This document shows, one piece after another, positions 40,781 to 49,312 of a DNA stretch of 64,000 bases. The translations under genes were made by a program, and so were the position numbers. The DNA comes from Paramagnetospirillum kuznetsovii. GTDB taxonomy: Bacteria > Pseudomonadota > Alphaproteobacteria > Rhodospirillales > Magnetospirillaceae. Position 1 is the first letter of the stretch; each line of letters starts with the position of its first letter. The stretch is taken from positions 62,001-126,000 of the forward strand of contig NZ_PGTO01000006.1 of assembly GCF_003284725.1 (NCBI RefSeq). Direction: 5' to 3'. The notes under the pieces were generated by a model that had not been told where the DNA came from, searched no databases, and was given only the letters and a program-made list of their open reading frames with translations.

Positions 40781-42373
40781 CTAATATCCTGCCACCGATC
40801 CGTCGGAGCGGGGGTCGGCGGCGCCCTCGATCATCCCGTCCGCCCGGCGGCACAGGGCGCCCGCATGACCCAGCAGTGAATCCCAGTCGCCCACCACCTG
40901 TATATCATGACCGGCTTGGCGCAGGCATTGGACCAGGGCCGGGTCGAGACGGGCCTCGACCTGAATCCCCGATCCGGGCGTGCCGTCCAGGGCGCGGCCC
41001 AGCGCCCAGCGCGGCGCCGAGACCGCTTGTTGCAGGCCTTGGCCGAACAAGGCGGCGCGGGTGAAGACTTCCGCCTGGACGATGGGCTGCGAATCGCCGC
41101 CCATGGTGCCATAGACCATGGTGCGTCCGTCGCGCAGCCGCGCCAGGCCGGGCGACAGGGTGTGGAACGGCCGACGGCGCGGTTCCAGGACATTGCGATG
41201 ATTGGGGTCCAGGCTGAACGAGGAGCCTCGGCATTGCCAGACGATGCCGGTGTCTGGCAGGGTCACACCAGAGCCGAAGGCGTGGAACAGGCTTTGGATA
41301 TAGCTGACCGAGCGGCCTTGGCCATCCACGACCCCCAGCCAGACGGTATCGCCGTCGGTTCCATCGCCAACGGTCGGACTTGCGCGCTGGCGGTCAATCC
41401 CGGCGGCCATGTGGTTCAACACGCCATCGGTCAGATAGGTCGCGGCATGCACCGACATGCGTGCCGGGTCGGTCACATGGGCGTCGCGCACGCCGTGGGC
41501 CAGCTTGGCGGCCTCGATCAGGCCGTGGATATGGTCGAAGCCCTCGGCCTCGGTGACGTTCAGGCGCTGGAACAGGCCCAGCAGGATCAGCGAGGCCAGA
41601 CCCTGGGTGGGCGGCGCGGTGTTGAACAAAGTGCCACTGGGGATGCCCAGCGACAGCGGCCTGCGCCGCATACCCCGGTGGCGGGCTAAGTCCTCGGCCC
41701 GCAGGGGGCTGCCCGCGGCTGCCAGCCCGGCGGCGTTGGCGCGCCCGATCTCGCCCCGATAGAAGTCGTCCAAGCCGACCGCGGCCAATCGCCTGAAGGT
41801 TTCGGCCAGGGCGGGTAGGCGCAGGAGTGTTCCGGCGGGCGGCGGCTTGCGCTTGACCAGGAACTGGTCGGCGAATCCCGGCTGATCCTTCAAGGCAGCC
41901 ATGTTGCGCAAGCTCGCCGCCGACTGGTGGGCGCTGACCGCGAAGCCGTTCAAGGCGGTGTCCATGGCGTCTTCGAACAAGCGCGACAGCGGCAGGGTGC
42001 CTCTCCAATGGGCCGACACATCCAGCGCCAACTGCCAGCTAGAAACGGCGCCCGCCACCGTGTTGGCGGACAGGGGGCCGCGTGTCGGCACCGCGCCGAG
42101 CCCTCGGCGGCGATACAGATCGACGTCGACCTTGGCCCCCGAGGCCCCGGATCCGTCGATGGAGACGGGCGGCTTGCCCGGCTCGGCGATCAGCCAGAAG
42201 GCATCACCGCCCAGTCCGGTCATGTGGGGATAGACCACGCACAGCATGGCGGCGGTGGCGATGGCCGCCTCGATGGCGGTGCCGCCGTCGCGCAGAACCG
42301 CCAATCCCGCCTGCGAGGCCAGATGGTGGGGCGAGGTGACCATGCCGCGATGGGCCATGGGTGACTGCAACAT
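40781..42373 (-). CDS. Gamma-glutamyltransferase-family Ntn hydrolase
   Basis: The 530-residue precursor from the ATG at 42373 begins MLQSPMAHRGMVTSPHHLAS. GGTAIEAAIATAAMLCVVYP and MTGLGGDAFWLI are standard family starts. The self-cleavage nucleophile is the Thr of GDTVWLGVVDGQG, at the place of the usual TTHxSVVD motif. Later GTMGGDSQPIVQAEVF and TPGSGIQVEARL match the small-subunit end. The absence of the usual TTH suggests a YwrD/HpxW-like amidohydrolase branch rather than a classical glutathione GGT. No signal peptide is seen, so it may act in the cytoplasm. It is divergent from the phosphoribosyltransferase gene. Confidence 0.82.
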   Translation of the reverse strand: MLQSPMAHRGMVTSPHHLASQAGLAVLRDGGTAIEAAIATAAMLCVVYPHMTGLGGDAFWLIAEPGKPPVSIDGSGASGAKVDVDLYRRRGLGAVPTRGPLSANTVAGAVSSWQLALDVSAHWRGTLPLSRLFEDAMDTALNGFAVSAHQSAASLRNMAALKDQPGFADQFLVKRKPPPAGTLLRLPALAETFRRLAAVGLDDFYRGEIGRANAAGLAAAGSPLRAEDLARHRGMRRRPLSLGIPSGTLFNTAPPTQGLASLILLGLFQRLNVTEAEGFDHIHGLIEAAKLAHGVRDAHVTDPARMSVHAATYLTDGVLNHMAAGIDRQRASPTVGDGTDGDTVWLGVVDGQGRSVSYIQSLFHAFGSGVTLPDTGIVWQCRGSSFSLDPNHRNVLEPRRRPFHTLSPGLARLRDGRTMVYGTMGGDSQPIVQAEVFTRAALFGQGLQQAVSAPRWALGRALDGTPGSGIQVEARLDPALVQCLRQAGHDIQVVGDWDSLLGHAGALCRRADGMIEGAADPRSDGSVAGY

Positions 42374-42476
42374 TTCGGGGGGCTGTCCTTCGGCGCCGAT
42401 TGCGGGCGATTGTTGCGAAAATGACCGTCGCCGTCCAGAGTGGTCGTAGCGACCGTCCTTCCACCCGAGAGAATTC

Positions 42477-42932
42477 ATGGAACTCGATCCCGCCTTCCAA
42501 TCCACGCGCGCCATCGGCTGGGAGGAAATCCATCATGATGCCAGAGCCCTGGCCCGGATGCTCAAGTCGAAAGGCCCTTTCCTGGGGATCGTGGCGGTGG
42601 CGCGCGGTGGTCTGGTTCCGGCGGCCGTGCTGGCCCGCGAGTTGGAACTTCGCCATGTGGACACCATCTGCATCGCCAGCTATGGCGACGGCACCCGCCA
42701 GCAGATGTCGATTCTGAAGCGGATCGAGGGCAGCGGCGCCGGATGGTTGGTGGTGGATGACCTCGTCGATACCGGGGCGACGGCGCGGGCGGTCCGCGCC
42801 ATGCTTCCCGCCGCCCACTATGCCACCTTGTACGCCAAACCGGCCGGGCGACGGCTTGTGGATTCCTATGTATCGGAAATGGACCAGGACGTCTGGCTCA
42901 TCTTTCCATGGGATGCGCCGGATCGCGTCTGA
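42477..42932 (+). CDS. gpt: Xanthine-guanine phosphoribosyltransferase
   Basis: The 151-residue protein makes XMP/GMP from xanthine or guanine and PRPP. It begins MELDPAFQSTRAIGWEEIHH, shows GIVAVARGGLVPAAVLAREL, and has the PRPP-binding motif WLVVDDLVDTGATARAV. It ends MDQDVWLIFPWDAPDRV, as in E. coli Gpt. Length is normal. Confidence 0.9.
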   Translation: MELDPAFQSTRAIGWEEIHHDARALARMLKSKGPFLGIVAVARGGLVPAAVLARELELRHVDTICIASYGDGTRQQMSILKRIEGSGAGWLVVDDLVDTGATARAVRAMLPAAHYATLYAKPAGRRLVDSYVSEMDQDVWLIFPWDAPDRV

Positions 42933-43062
42933 GCCTATATACGGAAGTCGAAGCTTCTATTCCTTACATTTTCAGGCATTATTGCACTTCCAAATTCGAA
43001 CAGCTCTATGATAGCGTTGAGATAGATCAATTAGAGTCTTCACTGATAAAGGGTCGCCACCC
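42933..43062. promoter_or_regulatory. AT-rich control region of irr
   Basis: This 130-bp gap is clearly more AT-rich than its surroundings (CCTATATACGG, TTCCTTACATTTTCAGG, GATAGATCAATTAGAG). It must contain the irr promoter, but I cannot fix the -35/-10 boxes. No perfect ICE-type palindrome was found. Confidence 0.35.
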
Positions 43063-43482
43063 ATGACGATGATCACCGTCCGTCCCTACAGTCAGGCGCT
43101 TGACCGGCTTCGCGCCGTGGGGCTGCGTCCGACTCGCCAGCGTCTGGCGCTGGCCCGTCTTCTGTTCGACGGCTGTGATCGCCATATCTCGGCGGAGCAA
43201 CTGCACACCGAGGCGCTGTCCAGCAATATCCGGGTGTCGCTGGCCACCGTGTACAACACGCTGCATCAGTTCACCGATGCCGGTCTGCTGCGCGAGATCG
43301 TGGTGGATGCCGGGCGGTCCTATTTCGACACCAATACCAGCGATCACCACCACTTCTTCTACGAGAAGAGTGGCAAGCTGTGCGATATCCCGGCCGAGCT
43401 GATCGCCGTGTCCAAGATTCCAGATGCCCCCGCCGGTCTGAATATCAGCCGGGTCGAGGTCATCGTCCGGGTGGACGGCTGA
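43063..43482 (+). CDS. irr: Fur-family iron-response regulator Irr
   Basis: Irr is the heme-responsive Fur-family regulator of alphaproteobacteria. The 139-residue protein has LRAVGLRPTRQRLALARLLF, the Fur-type winged helix with VSLATVYNTLHQFTDAGLLR, and the Irr-type dimerisation stretch DAGRSYFDTNTSDHHHFFYE. Its HHH cluster is the known second heme/metal site. An alternative start lies two codons downstream. An intrinsic terminator follows at 43516. Confidence 0.9.
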   Translation: MTMITVRPYSQALDRLRAVGLRPTRQRLALARLLFDGCDRHISAEQLHTEALSSNIRVSLATVYNTLHQFTDAGLLREIVVDAGRSYFDTNTSDHHHFFYEKSGKLCDIPAELIAVSKIPDAPAGLNISRVEVIVRVDG

Positions 43483-43514
43483 ACCGCCCACCTCTCTTGT
43501 GAGCGAACCGGAAC

Positions 43515-43540
43515 GGGGCGTCCCTTGGGGCGCCCTTTTT
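43515..43540 (+). terminator. Intrinsic terminator of irr
   Basis: GGGCGTCCC (43516-43524), loop TT, GGGGCGCCC (43527-43535) and TTTTT form a nine-bp stem with one G-U pair and a U-tract. It lies 33 nt after the irr stop. Confidence 0.9.
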
Positions 43541-43543
43541 CGT

Positions 43544-43816
43544 TCAGGACAATGGATGTTGCCGTCCGTGGCGCACTCGAAGTATCTGCACCGTCGCTTC
43601 CTTGATGCGGTAACGGATCACATACGGCCAGATCACAGGCAATTCCCGTCGGCCTTGGGCGATTGGGCGGCCTCGCTCCGGAAAATCCCGAAGGGAATCG
43701 GCGGCATCGCGCAAGCGCTCCGCCATCTCGCAAGCGGCCATGGGATTGAAGGCTGAGATATAATCGTAAATTCGTGCGAAATCGCGAAGCGCCGACGGTG
43801 ACCAGGCTATTCGCAT
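43544..43816 (-). CDS. ParE/RelE-type toxin
   Basis: The 90-residue protein starts MRIAWSPSALRDFARIYDYI. It has FPERGRPIAQGRRELPVIWP, YVIRYRIKEATVQILRVRHG and a RQHPLS end, as in ParE-family toxins (RelE superfamily) that poison gyrase or translation. The start at 43816 lies within the end of the antitoxin frame, a 10-nt overlap. It is convergent with irr. I infer an intact type II module. Confidence 0.88.
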   Translation of the reverse strand: MRIAWSPSALRDFARIYDYISAFNPMAACEMAERLRDAADSLRDFPERGRPIAQGRRELPVIWPYVIRYRIKEATVQILRVRHGRQHPLS

Positions 43817-44010
43817 GTGGGCGGTGGCAGTTTGTTGCCCTTCGCCAGTTCGGTAAGCCAAGAGGTTACACGGACATGGGATATGCCGTGACCACTGTCC
43901 AATTGCGCTTCCGCTTCACGCAGCGCCTGTTCTTCAACTGCCGCGTCGTCGACGTCGAATATTGAGGCTGGCTCGGCCAAGGTCGTATCCTCGGAATGGA
44001 ATGCACCCAT
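43807..44010 (-). CDS. Antitoxin of the ParE pair
   Basis: The 67-residue acidic protein begins MGAFHSEDTTLAEPASIFDV. It carries the family segment EEQALREAEAQLDSGHGISH and VRVTSWLTELAKG, ending PPPT. Antitoxins of this type bind their toxin with the C-terminal half. It precedes the toxin with a 10-nt overlap, the usual antitoxin-first order. Confidence 0.78.
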   Translation of the reverse strand: MGAFHSEDTTLAEPASIFDVDDAAVEEQALREAEAQLDSGHGISHVRVTSWLTELAKGNKLPPPTCE

Positions 44011-44049
44011 ATCATATCAGCAGCGGGTCTCCGCCCGCCAGATATTCCG

Positions 44050-46701
44050 CTATTCCAGTTCCAACGCCGCTTCCACCACGTCGGGATCGTCGGACTTCTG
44101 GCGCAGGAAACCGCATTTGAGGGCGAGGCGGACCATGGCGCTGTTCTCGGCCATGATCTGGGCGTAGATGGCCTTGGTGCCCCGGCTTTTCTGATAGCGG
44201 ATGATCTTGTCCATCAGCATGGAGCCCAGGCCGGTTCCCTTCATGTCGGAGCGCACCAGCACCGCCAGTTCGGCCCGTTGGTTGTCGGGGTCGGTGACCG
44301 TGCGCACCACGCCCAGGGTTTCCGGCTGGCCGTCCTTGCCCAGGCGGCTGGCGATGAAGGCCATTTCCCGCTCGTAGTCGATCTGGGTGAGGCGCGCCAT
44401 CTGGTGATGGTGGATCTGGCGCACCTGGCCGAAGAAGCGCAGCCGCAGATCCTGGGGCGTCATGCGGCCCATCAGGTCGGCATGGGCGGGCTGATCCTCG
44501 GGGCGGATGGGGCGCAGGGTCACGTTCGATCCGTCGTGCAGCCGCGCCGGTTCCTCCAATTCCGCCGGATAGGGCAGGACGGAGAAGTGGCGCAGATCGG
44601 TGTCTTCCCATGGGGCGACCCGGATGCGGGCGTCCAGCGCCAGCACCCCGTTCTCGTCGGCGAACAGCGGATTGATGTCGCAGGCGACGATTTCCGGGTT
44701 GTCCACCAGCATGGAGGACAACCGCACCAGCACCTCGGCGATGGCGTCGCGGTTGGCGGCCGGGCGGGCGCCGGTGGCGTTCAGCAGGCGCGACACCCTG
44801 GTCCGGGCGATCACACCCCTGGCCAGCGGCAGGTTCAGGGGCGGCAGACCGACGGTGTGGTCGCGGACCACCTCGACGGCGCGGCCGCCTTCGCCGAACA
44901 CCAGGACGGGTCCGAACAGCGGATCGCAGGCGATACCGGCCACCAACTGGCGGGCATGGGGGCGAAACACCATGGTCTGGACGGTGAAGCCCTCGACCTT
45001 GGTGCCGGGGCGCTGCGTCTTGACCCGCCGCAGGATGCCCTCGGCCGACTGGCGCACCGCCTCGGCGGTTTCCAGATTTAGGGCGACGCCGCCGATATCC
45101 CATTTGCGCGCCAGATCGGCCGCCGCCAGGGTCAGCGCCACCGGATAGCCCAGGGTCTCGGCGGCCTTGACGGCATCGTCCACGGTCTTGGCCAGGAGGG
45201 AGGGCTGCACCGGAATGCCATAGGCGCTCAGCATGGCCTTGGCGTCGGGCTCGTTCAGCAGGCCGCCCGGCGTGGTCAGGCCGCGCTCGACGATCAGCCG
45301 CGCCGTTCCCTTGGCGGCGGCGACACCGGCCAAATGGGCGGGCGGCGTTTCCATCAGCATGTCCTGATTGCGCTGATAGTTGACCTGATGGCGGAAGGCG
45401 CGGACGGCGCGGCCGGGAGTGTCATAGGTGGGCAGGCCCGCCTCGGCGAACAGCTTGCGGGCGGGCGCCACCGCTTCCTCGCCGACCCAGGAGGTCAGCA
45501 CGGCGCCGCCGAAGCGGCGCTGGGTATCGATCACCGACTGGGCGGCCTCGACCGGGTCGGACATGGCATTGGGGGCATGGACCACCAGGATGGCGTCCAC
45601 CTCTTCGGCCTCGATCAGGACGCGCAGGGTCTCGGCGTAACGCTTGCCAAGGGCGTCGACGCCGAGATCGACCGGATCGTCTGCGGTCCAGCCGCGCGGC
45701 ATCAGGGCGGCCAGCTTGCGCAGGGTTTCTTCCGAAAGCTCGGCGATCTGGCCGCCGTCGGGATCGCCCATCTCGGCCTTGGCCATCATGGCGGTGCCGC
45801 CGCCGTTGGACAGGATGGCCAGCCGGTTGCCCTTCATGGGCTTGGCCCGCGCCAGGGTCTCCACCGCGCCGAACAACTCGTTGATGTCGTTCACCCTGAG
45901 CGCGCCCGCCCTTCGGATGGCGGCGTTGAAGGCGTCCTCCGGCCGCGCCAGGGCTTCCGACAGGAAGGTTCCCAACTGGTGGTCGTCGGGAACCCCTCCG
46001 GCGCGCACCAGCAGCACCGGCTTGTTGCGGGCGGCGGCACGGGCGGCGGCCATGAAGTTGCGCCGGGCTCCGATGGATTCGATGTAGAGCAGGATGGCCC
46101 GTGTCTGATCGTCGTTGGCCAGATAATCCATGACATCGGCGAAGTCGATGTCGTCGCTTTCGCCCAGGCTGACGAAATGGGAAAAGCCGATGCCGCGCGG
46201 CCGCGCCCAGTCCAGCACGGCGCTGCACAGCGCGCCCGACTGGGACACCAGCGCCACTTTTCCCGGCAGCGCCGAGATATGGGAGAAGCTGGCGTCCAGT
46301 CCGATACGTGGCACCAGCACGCCCAAGCTGCCGCGCCCCAGCAGCCGCAGGTGATGCGGGGCGGCGGCGGCTTTCATGGCATCCTTGTCGGCGTCGGCGG
46401 CGATGACCACGGCGGCGCGGGTTCCGATGCGCCCCAGCGACTCCAGCATGGCGGGAACCACCGCGCCCGGCGCGCACAGCACCGCCAGATCGGGCGGCAG
46501 CGGCAAGGAATCCACGTTGGGATAGGCCAGCACGCCGGCCACGGCGCGATGGCGGGGATGCACCGGCATGATGGGCCCCTTGAAGCCGCCCGCCAGCAGG
46601 TTGCGCATGACCACCGCTCCCGCCGAGCGGGGCCGGTCCGAGGCGCCGATGACGGCCACGGAGGTGGGTTCGAAAAGATAGGAGAGATTGCGAATGCTCA
46701 T
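44050..46701 (-). CDS. Acyl-CoA synthetase (ADP-forming type) fused to GNAT acetyltransferase (Pat/YfiQ type)
   Basis: The 883-residue protein has an N-terminal CoA-binding/succinyl-CoA-ligase-like part (LFEPTSVAVIGASDRPRSAG, VLVPRIGLDASFSHISALPG). An ATP-grasp region follows (LVERGLTTPGGLLNEPDAKA ... GYPVALTLAAADLARKWDIG). The C-terminal GNAT domain (RLHDGSNVTLRPIRPEDQPA ... LVRSDMKGTGLGSMLMDKII) carries the acetyl-CoA-binding motif. This is the architecture of Pat/YfiQ protein-lysine acetyltransferases that regulate acetyl-CoA synthetase. Whether the ligase half is active is not clear from sequence. The gene follows the antitoxin gene by 40 nt on the same strand. Confidence 0.9.
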   Translation of the reverse strand: MSIRNLSYLFEPTSVAVIGASDRPRSAGAVVMRNLLAGGFKGPIMPVHPRHRAVAGVLAYPNVDSLPLPPDLAVLCAPGAVVPAMLESLGRIGTRAAVVIAADADKDAMKAAAAPHHLRLLGRGSLGVLVPRIGLDASFSHISALPGKVALVSQSGALCSAVLDWARPRGIGFSHFVSLGESDDIDFADVMDYLANDDQTRAILLYIESIGARRNFMAAARAAARNKPVLLVRAGGVPDDHQLGTFLSEALARPEDAFNAAIRRAGALRVNDINELFGAVETLARAKPMKGNRLAILSNGGGTAMMAKAEMGDPDGGQIAELSEETLRKLAALMPRGWTADDPVDLGVDALGKRYAETLRVLIEAEEVDAILVVHAPNAMSDPVEAAQSVIDTQRRFGGAVLTSWVGEEAVAPARKLFAEAGLPTYDTPGRAVRAFRHQVNYQRNQDMLMETPPAHLAGVAAAKGTARLIVERGLTTPGGLLNEPDAKAMLSAYGIPVQPSLLAKTVDDAVKAAETLGYPVALTLAAADLARKWDIGGVALNLETAEAVRQSAEGILRRVKTQRPGTKVEGFTVQTMVFRPHARQLVAGIACDPLFGPVLVFGEGGRAVEVVRDHTVGLPPLNLPLARGVIARTRVSRLLNATGARPAANRDAIAEVLVRLSSMLVDNPEIVACDINPLFADENGVLALDARIRVAPWEDTDLRHFSVLPYPAELEEPARLHDGSNVTLRPIRPEDQPAHADLMGRMTPQDLRLRFFGQVRQIHHHQMARLTQIDYEREMAFIASRLGKDGQPETLGVVRTVTDPDNQRAELAVLVRSDMKGTGLGSMLMDKIIRYQKSRGTKAIYAQIMAENSAMVRLALKCGFLRQKSDDPDVVEAALELE

Positions 46702-46832
46702 GGTGCTTCCGGTCTGGCCTCGGGCGGCGAAAAATGCAAGGAGGAAGTGCGGGCGCGGGCCTTTAAGTCCGCTCCGCCATGGTCTATGGTTCGGCGGCGA
46801 TGGTCCTGTCTGATTTGAAATGCGGTGGTTTC

Positions 46833-47651
46833 ATGCGGTACGCGGCTTTTTATCTGGTGGCGATGTTCCTGGGCTTCGCGGCTCCGGCCAAGGCGGCCGA
46901 CGAAGCCCCGCCGCCCGCCTTGGCGCAGCCGCTGCCCGCCGCCGCCGTAGCGTCGCCCGTCGAGGAGACTCCCGGGTTCCAGGCCGTGCGGACCATGGAG
47001 GCCCCGCCGCCGGTCGCGGCTCCCGTCGTGATTTCAGAGCCGCCGCCCGCACCGGCGGTTCCCGTGGTGGCGGCCCCGCCGCCGCCGCCACCACCACCGC
47101 CACTGGCCGCTCCGACTCCCGCCATGTCCATGGATGCCTTCAGCATGCCAGCCGGTTGGCTGTCGGCGCTGATGCTGGTGCTGGGCGCCGCCATTGCCGG
47201 CTGGACCGGCACCGTGGTGGCCAAATCGCTCTATCAGCGCGACGAGGACCGCCGTCTGGCGGCGGTGCGTTCAATTCTGGGGGTGGAATTGGAAGCTCGG
47301 CGTCAGGCCTTCGAGGCGGTGCCGGTCCCCCCCAATGCCGAAGCCGGTGTTTCCTTCGTCTCGGCCGTGGCGGCGCTGGCCGACATGGATACGGGCTGGC
47401 GCGCTGCCCAGGCATCGCTGCATCTGCTCAACGACAAGCAGGCGAGCCATCTTTCGGTCCATTACAGTGCGGTGCGCTATGTGGCCAATTTCGTCAAGGG
47501 CCAGTCCTTCGCCGCCGCGCTGCGCATGCTTCAGGCCAACCGCATCGGCGGCAATCCGTGCCCCGACCCGGCGGCCATGCGCGAGGCCCATGTGGAACTG
47601 GCCGCCGCCTTTCGGGGCGTCGACAAGATCATCCAGGGCCTGAAGGGCTGA
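46833..47651 (+). CDS. Exported/anchored Pro-rich protein, function unknown
   Basis: The 272-residue product has a signal peptide (MRYAAFYLVAMFLGFAAPAK) and a Pro/Ala/Val-rich stretch of about 90 residues that includes nine consecutive prolines. One membrane helix (LSALMLVLGAAIAGWTGTVV) is followed by a soluble helical C-domain (RDEDRRLAAVRSILGVELEA ...). The layout suggests a protein that spans the envelope and presents a cytoplasmic helical domain. No family is recognised. It is convergent with the type I secretion genes. Confidence 0.72.
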   Translation: MRYAAFYLVAMFLGFAAPAKAADEAPPPALAQPLPAAAVASPVEETPGFQAVRTMEAPPPVAAPVVISEPPPAPAVPVVAAPPPPPPPPPLAAPTPAMSMDAFSMPAGWLSALMLVLGAAIAGWTGTVVAKSLYQRDEDRRLAAVRSILGVELEARRQAFEAVPVPPNAEAGVSFVSAVAALADMDTGWRAAQASLHLLNDKQASHLSVHYSAVRYVANFVKGQSFAAALRMLQANRIGGNPCPDPAAMREAHVELAAAFRGVDKIIQGLKG

Positions 47652-47653
47652 TT

Positions 47654-47712
47654 TGCGGCCGGGACGGCCGCGCCCCCAGTATGACTTGGAGCGCGGGCTT
47701 CCAGACCGCTCC
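47654..47712. repeat. GC-rich hairpin repeat (family 2)
   Basis: GCGGCCGGGACGGCCGCGCC followed by GGAGCGCGGGCTTCCAGACC repeats the family-2 pair, with a diverged right hairpin. It lies between convergent genes. Confidence 0.7.
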
Positions 47713-47716
47713 CGCT

Positions 47717-49312
47717 CTACCGTTCCCGGAACGCCTCGTGCCGCAGCTTCAACACCGGCTTGACCAGGAATTCCATCACCGATCGGGTGCCGGTATGGAT
47801 TTCCACCGTGGCCTGCATGCCGGGGCTGATCAGGCGCTTGGCCGATTCCTCGCCGATATAGGCCCGGTCGGTCTGTACCACCACCCGGTAATAGGGCTGG
47901 GCGTTGGGCGTCTGGGGGATGGTGGTGTCGGGCGCGACTAGGATCACGTCGCCTTCCAATCCGCCATAGGTGGTGTAGTCATAGGCGCTGATCTTGACGG
48001 TTGCCCGTTGGCCCAACTGGACATAGCCGCGATCCATGGGGCTGAGCCGCGCATCCATCTGCAGCCGTTCGTGCAGCGGCACGATTTCCATGATGGGGTC
48101 GCCCGGCTTGACCACGCCGCCGATGGTGTTGGAGCGCATGTTCTTGACGATGCCGTCGATGGGGCTGAGCACGGCGGTGCGCCGCTGCTGGTCGGTGGCC
48201 TGGGTCAGCAGTTCCTTGTGACGGGCGATATTCAGCTCGGCTTCCGACATCTCGCCCTGGGCGGTGCGCTGGAAGCGGGCCTGTTCCTCCTCCAAGCGCG
48301 ACTTGGCTTCCTGCTGGGAGGCCTGGGCGCGGGGAATGGAAGCGTGGATGGATTCCAACTGCCCCTTGAGGTCTTCCACCTGGCTTTCCATCTGGACGTG
48401 GTCCATGCGCGACGCCAGCCCGGATTTGACCAGATCCTTGGACATGGTGAAGCGTTCCTGGGCCAGCCGCAGGCTGGTGGTGATGGAGCGCTGCTTGGTC
48501 TCGTATTCCAGCACTTCCAGACCCTTGCCGCGCACTTGGTCCTGGAGCACCGACTGCGAGGCCTTCAGGGCCTGTTTGCGGGCCTCGTAGGAGCGGCGCT
48601 CGGATTCCACCAGGGCGGGCTGGCGCTTGGCCTCGGCCTCGGGAAAGACCAGCGCCTCGCCGGTCAATTCCGCCTGGAGCCGGGCGCGCTGGAGGATATA
48701 GCCGTCCAGGCGAACCTGGAGCTCATCCTTGTTGAGCGAACTGACGGGCAGTTCGATCTGCATCAGCGGCGTGCCCTCCTTGACCTCGTCGCCGTCGGAG
48801 ACGTGGATCTCGCGGATGGTGCCGCCTTCCAGGTGCTGGATGACCTTGACCTTGCCCTCGGGCACCACTTCGCCCTCGGCCACGGCGACCTCGTCCAACT
48901 GGGCGACCATGGCCCAGACGATGAAGATGCCGGTCAGGGTCATGACCACGCGGGCCATGGGCCGCCACGTGGGCAGCGGATAGGAATTGGCCAGCCGGTA
49001 CAGGCGGGCGCCGTGTTCGGGGGCGTGATAGTCCTGCTGCGGCGCCGGTTCGATGGGCCGCATGGAGGGCAGGAACCAGTCGATGACGGCGCGGATCACA
49101 CCGCGCCGCTTTCCCCCTTCCGGCGCCGCGAACAGCCAGACCACGAAGCGGCCCAAGGCGCCGAGGCGATCCAGGACTTGGCGAATGGTGGAGGGCGGCG
49201 GTCCGGGCGGTCCGCCCGGCGGACCTCCACCGCCTCCCATGGCGCCCAGCATCTGCATCATCTGCTCTTGGGTGATCTGCGGCGGAGCGGTAGGCGCGGG
49301 TTGGCCGGTCAT
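47717..49312 (-). CDS. Type I secretion membrane-fusion protein (HlyD/PrtE family)
   Basis: The 531-residue protein has a long Gly/Pro-rich N-terminal extension (GAMGGGGGPPGGPPGPPPST) and one membrane helix near residue 100-120 (VVMTLTGIFIVWAMVAQLDE). The biotinyl-lipoyl halves are VIQHLEGGTIREIHVSDGDE and TVLSPIDGIVKNMRSNTIGG. A long coiled coil lies between them, and the family end is PGMQATVEIHTGTRSVMEFL. It links the inner-membrane ATPase to an outer-membrane TolC-type channel. Its start overlaps the ATPase stop by 4 nt. No substrate gene or TolC gene is adjacent. Confidence 0.92.
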   Translation of the reverse strand: MTGQPAPTAPPQITQEQMMQMLGAMGGGGGPPGGPPGPPPSTIRQVLDRLGALGRFVVWLFAAPEGGKRRGVIRAVIDWFLPSMRPIEPAPQQDYHAPEHGARLYRLANSYPLPTWRPMARVVMTLTGIFIVWAMVAQLDEVAVAEGEVVPEGKVKVIQHLEGGTIREIHVSDGDEVKEGTPLMQIELPVSSLNKDELQVRLDGYILQRARLQAELTGEALVFPEAEAKRQPALVESERRSYEARKQALKASQSVLQDQVRGKGLEVLEYETKQRSITTSLRLAQERFTMSKDLVKSGLASRMDHVQMESQVEDLKGQLESIHASIPRAQASQQEAKSRLEEEQARFQRTAQGEMSEAELNIARHKELLTQATDQQRRTAVLSPIDGIVKNMRSNTIGGVVKPGDPIMEIVPLHERLQMDARLSPMDRGYVQLGQRATVKISAYDYTTYGGLEGDVILVAPDTTIPQTPNAQPYYRVVVQTDRAYIGEESAKRLISPGMQATVEIHTGTRSVMEFLVKPVLKLRHEAFRER

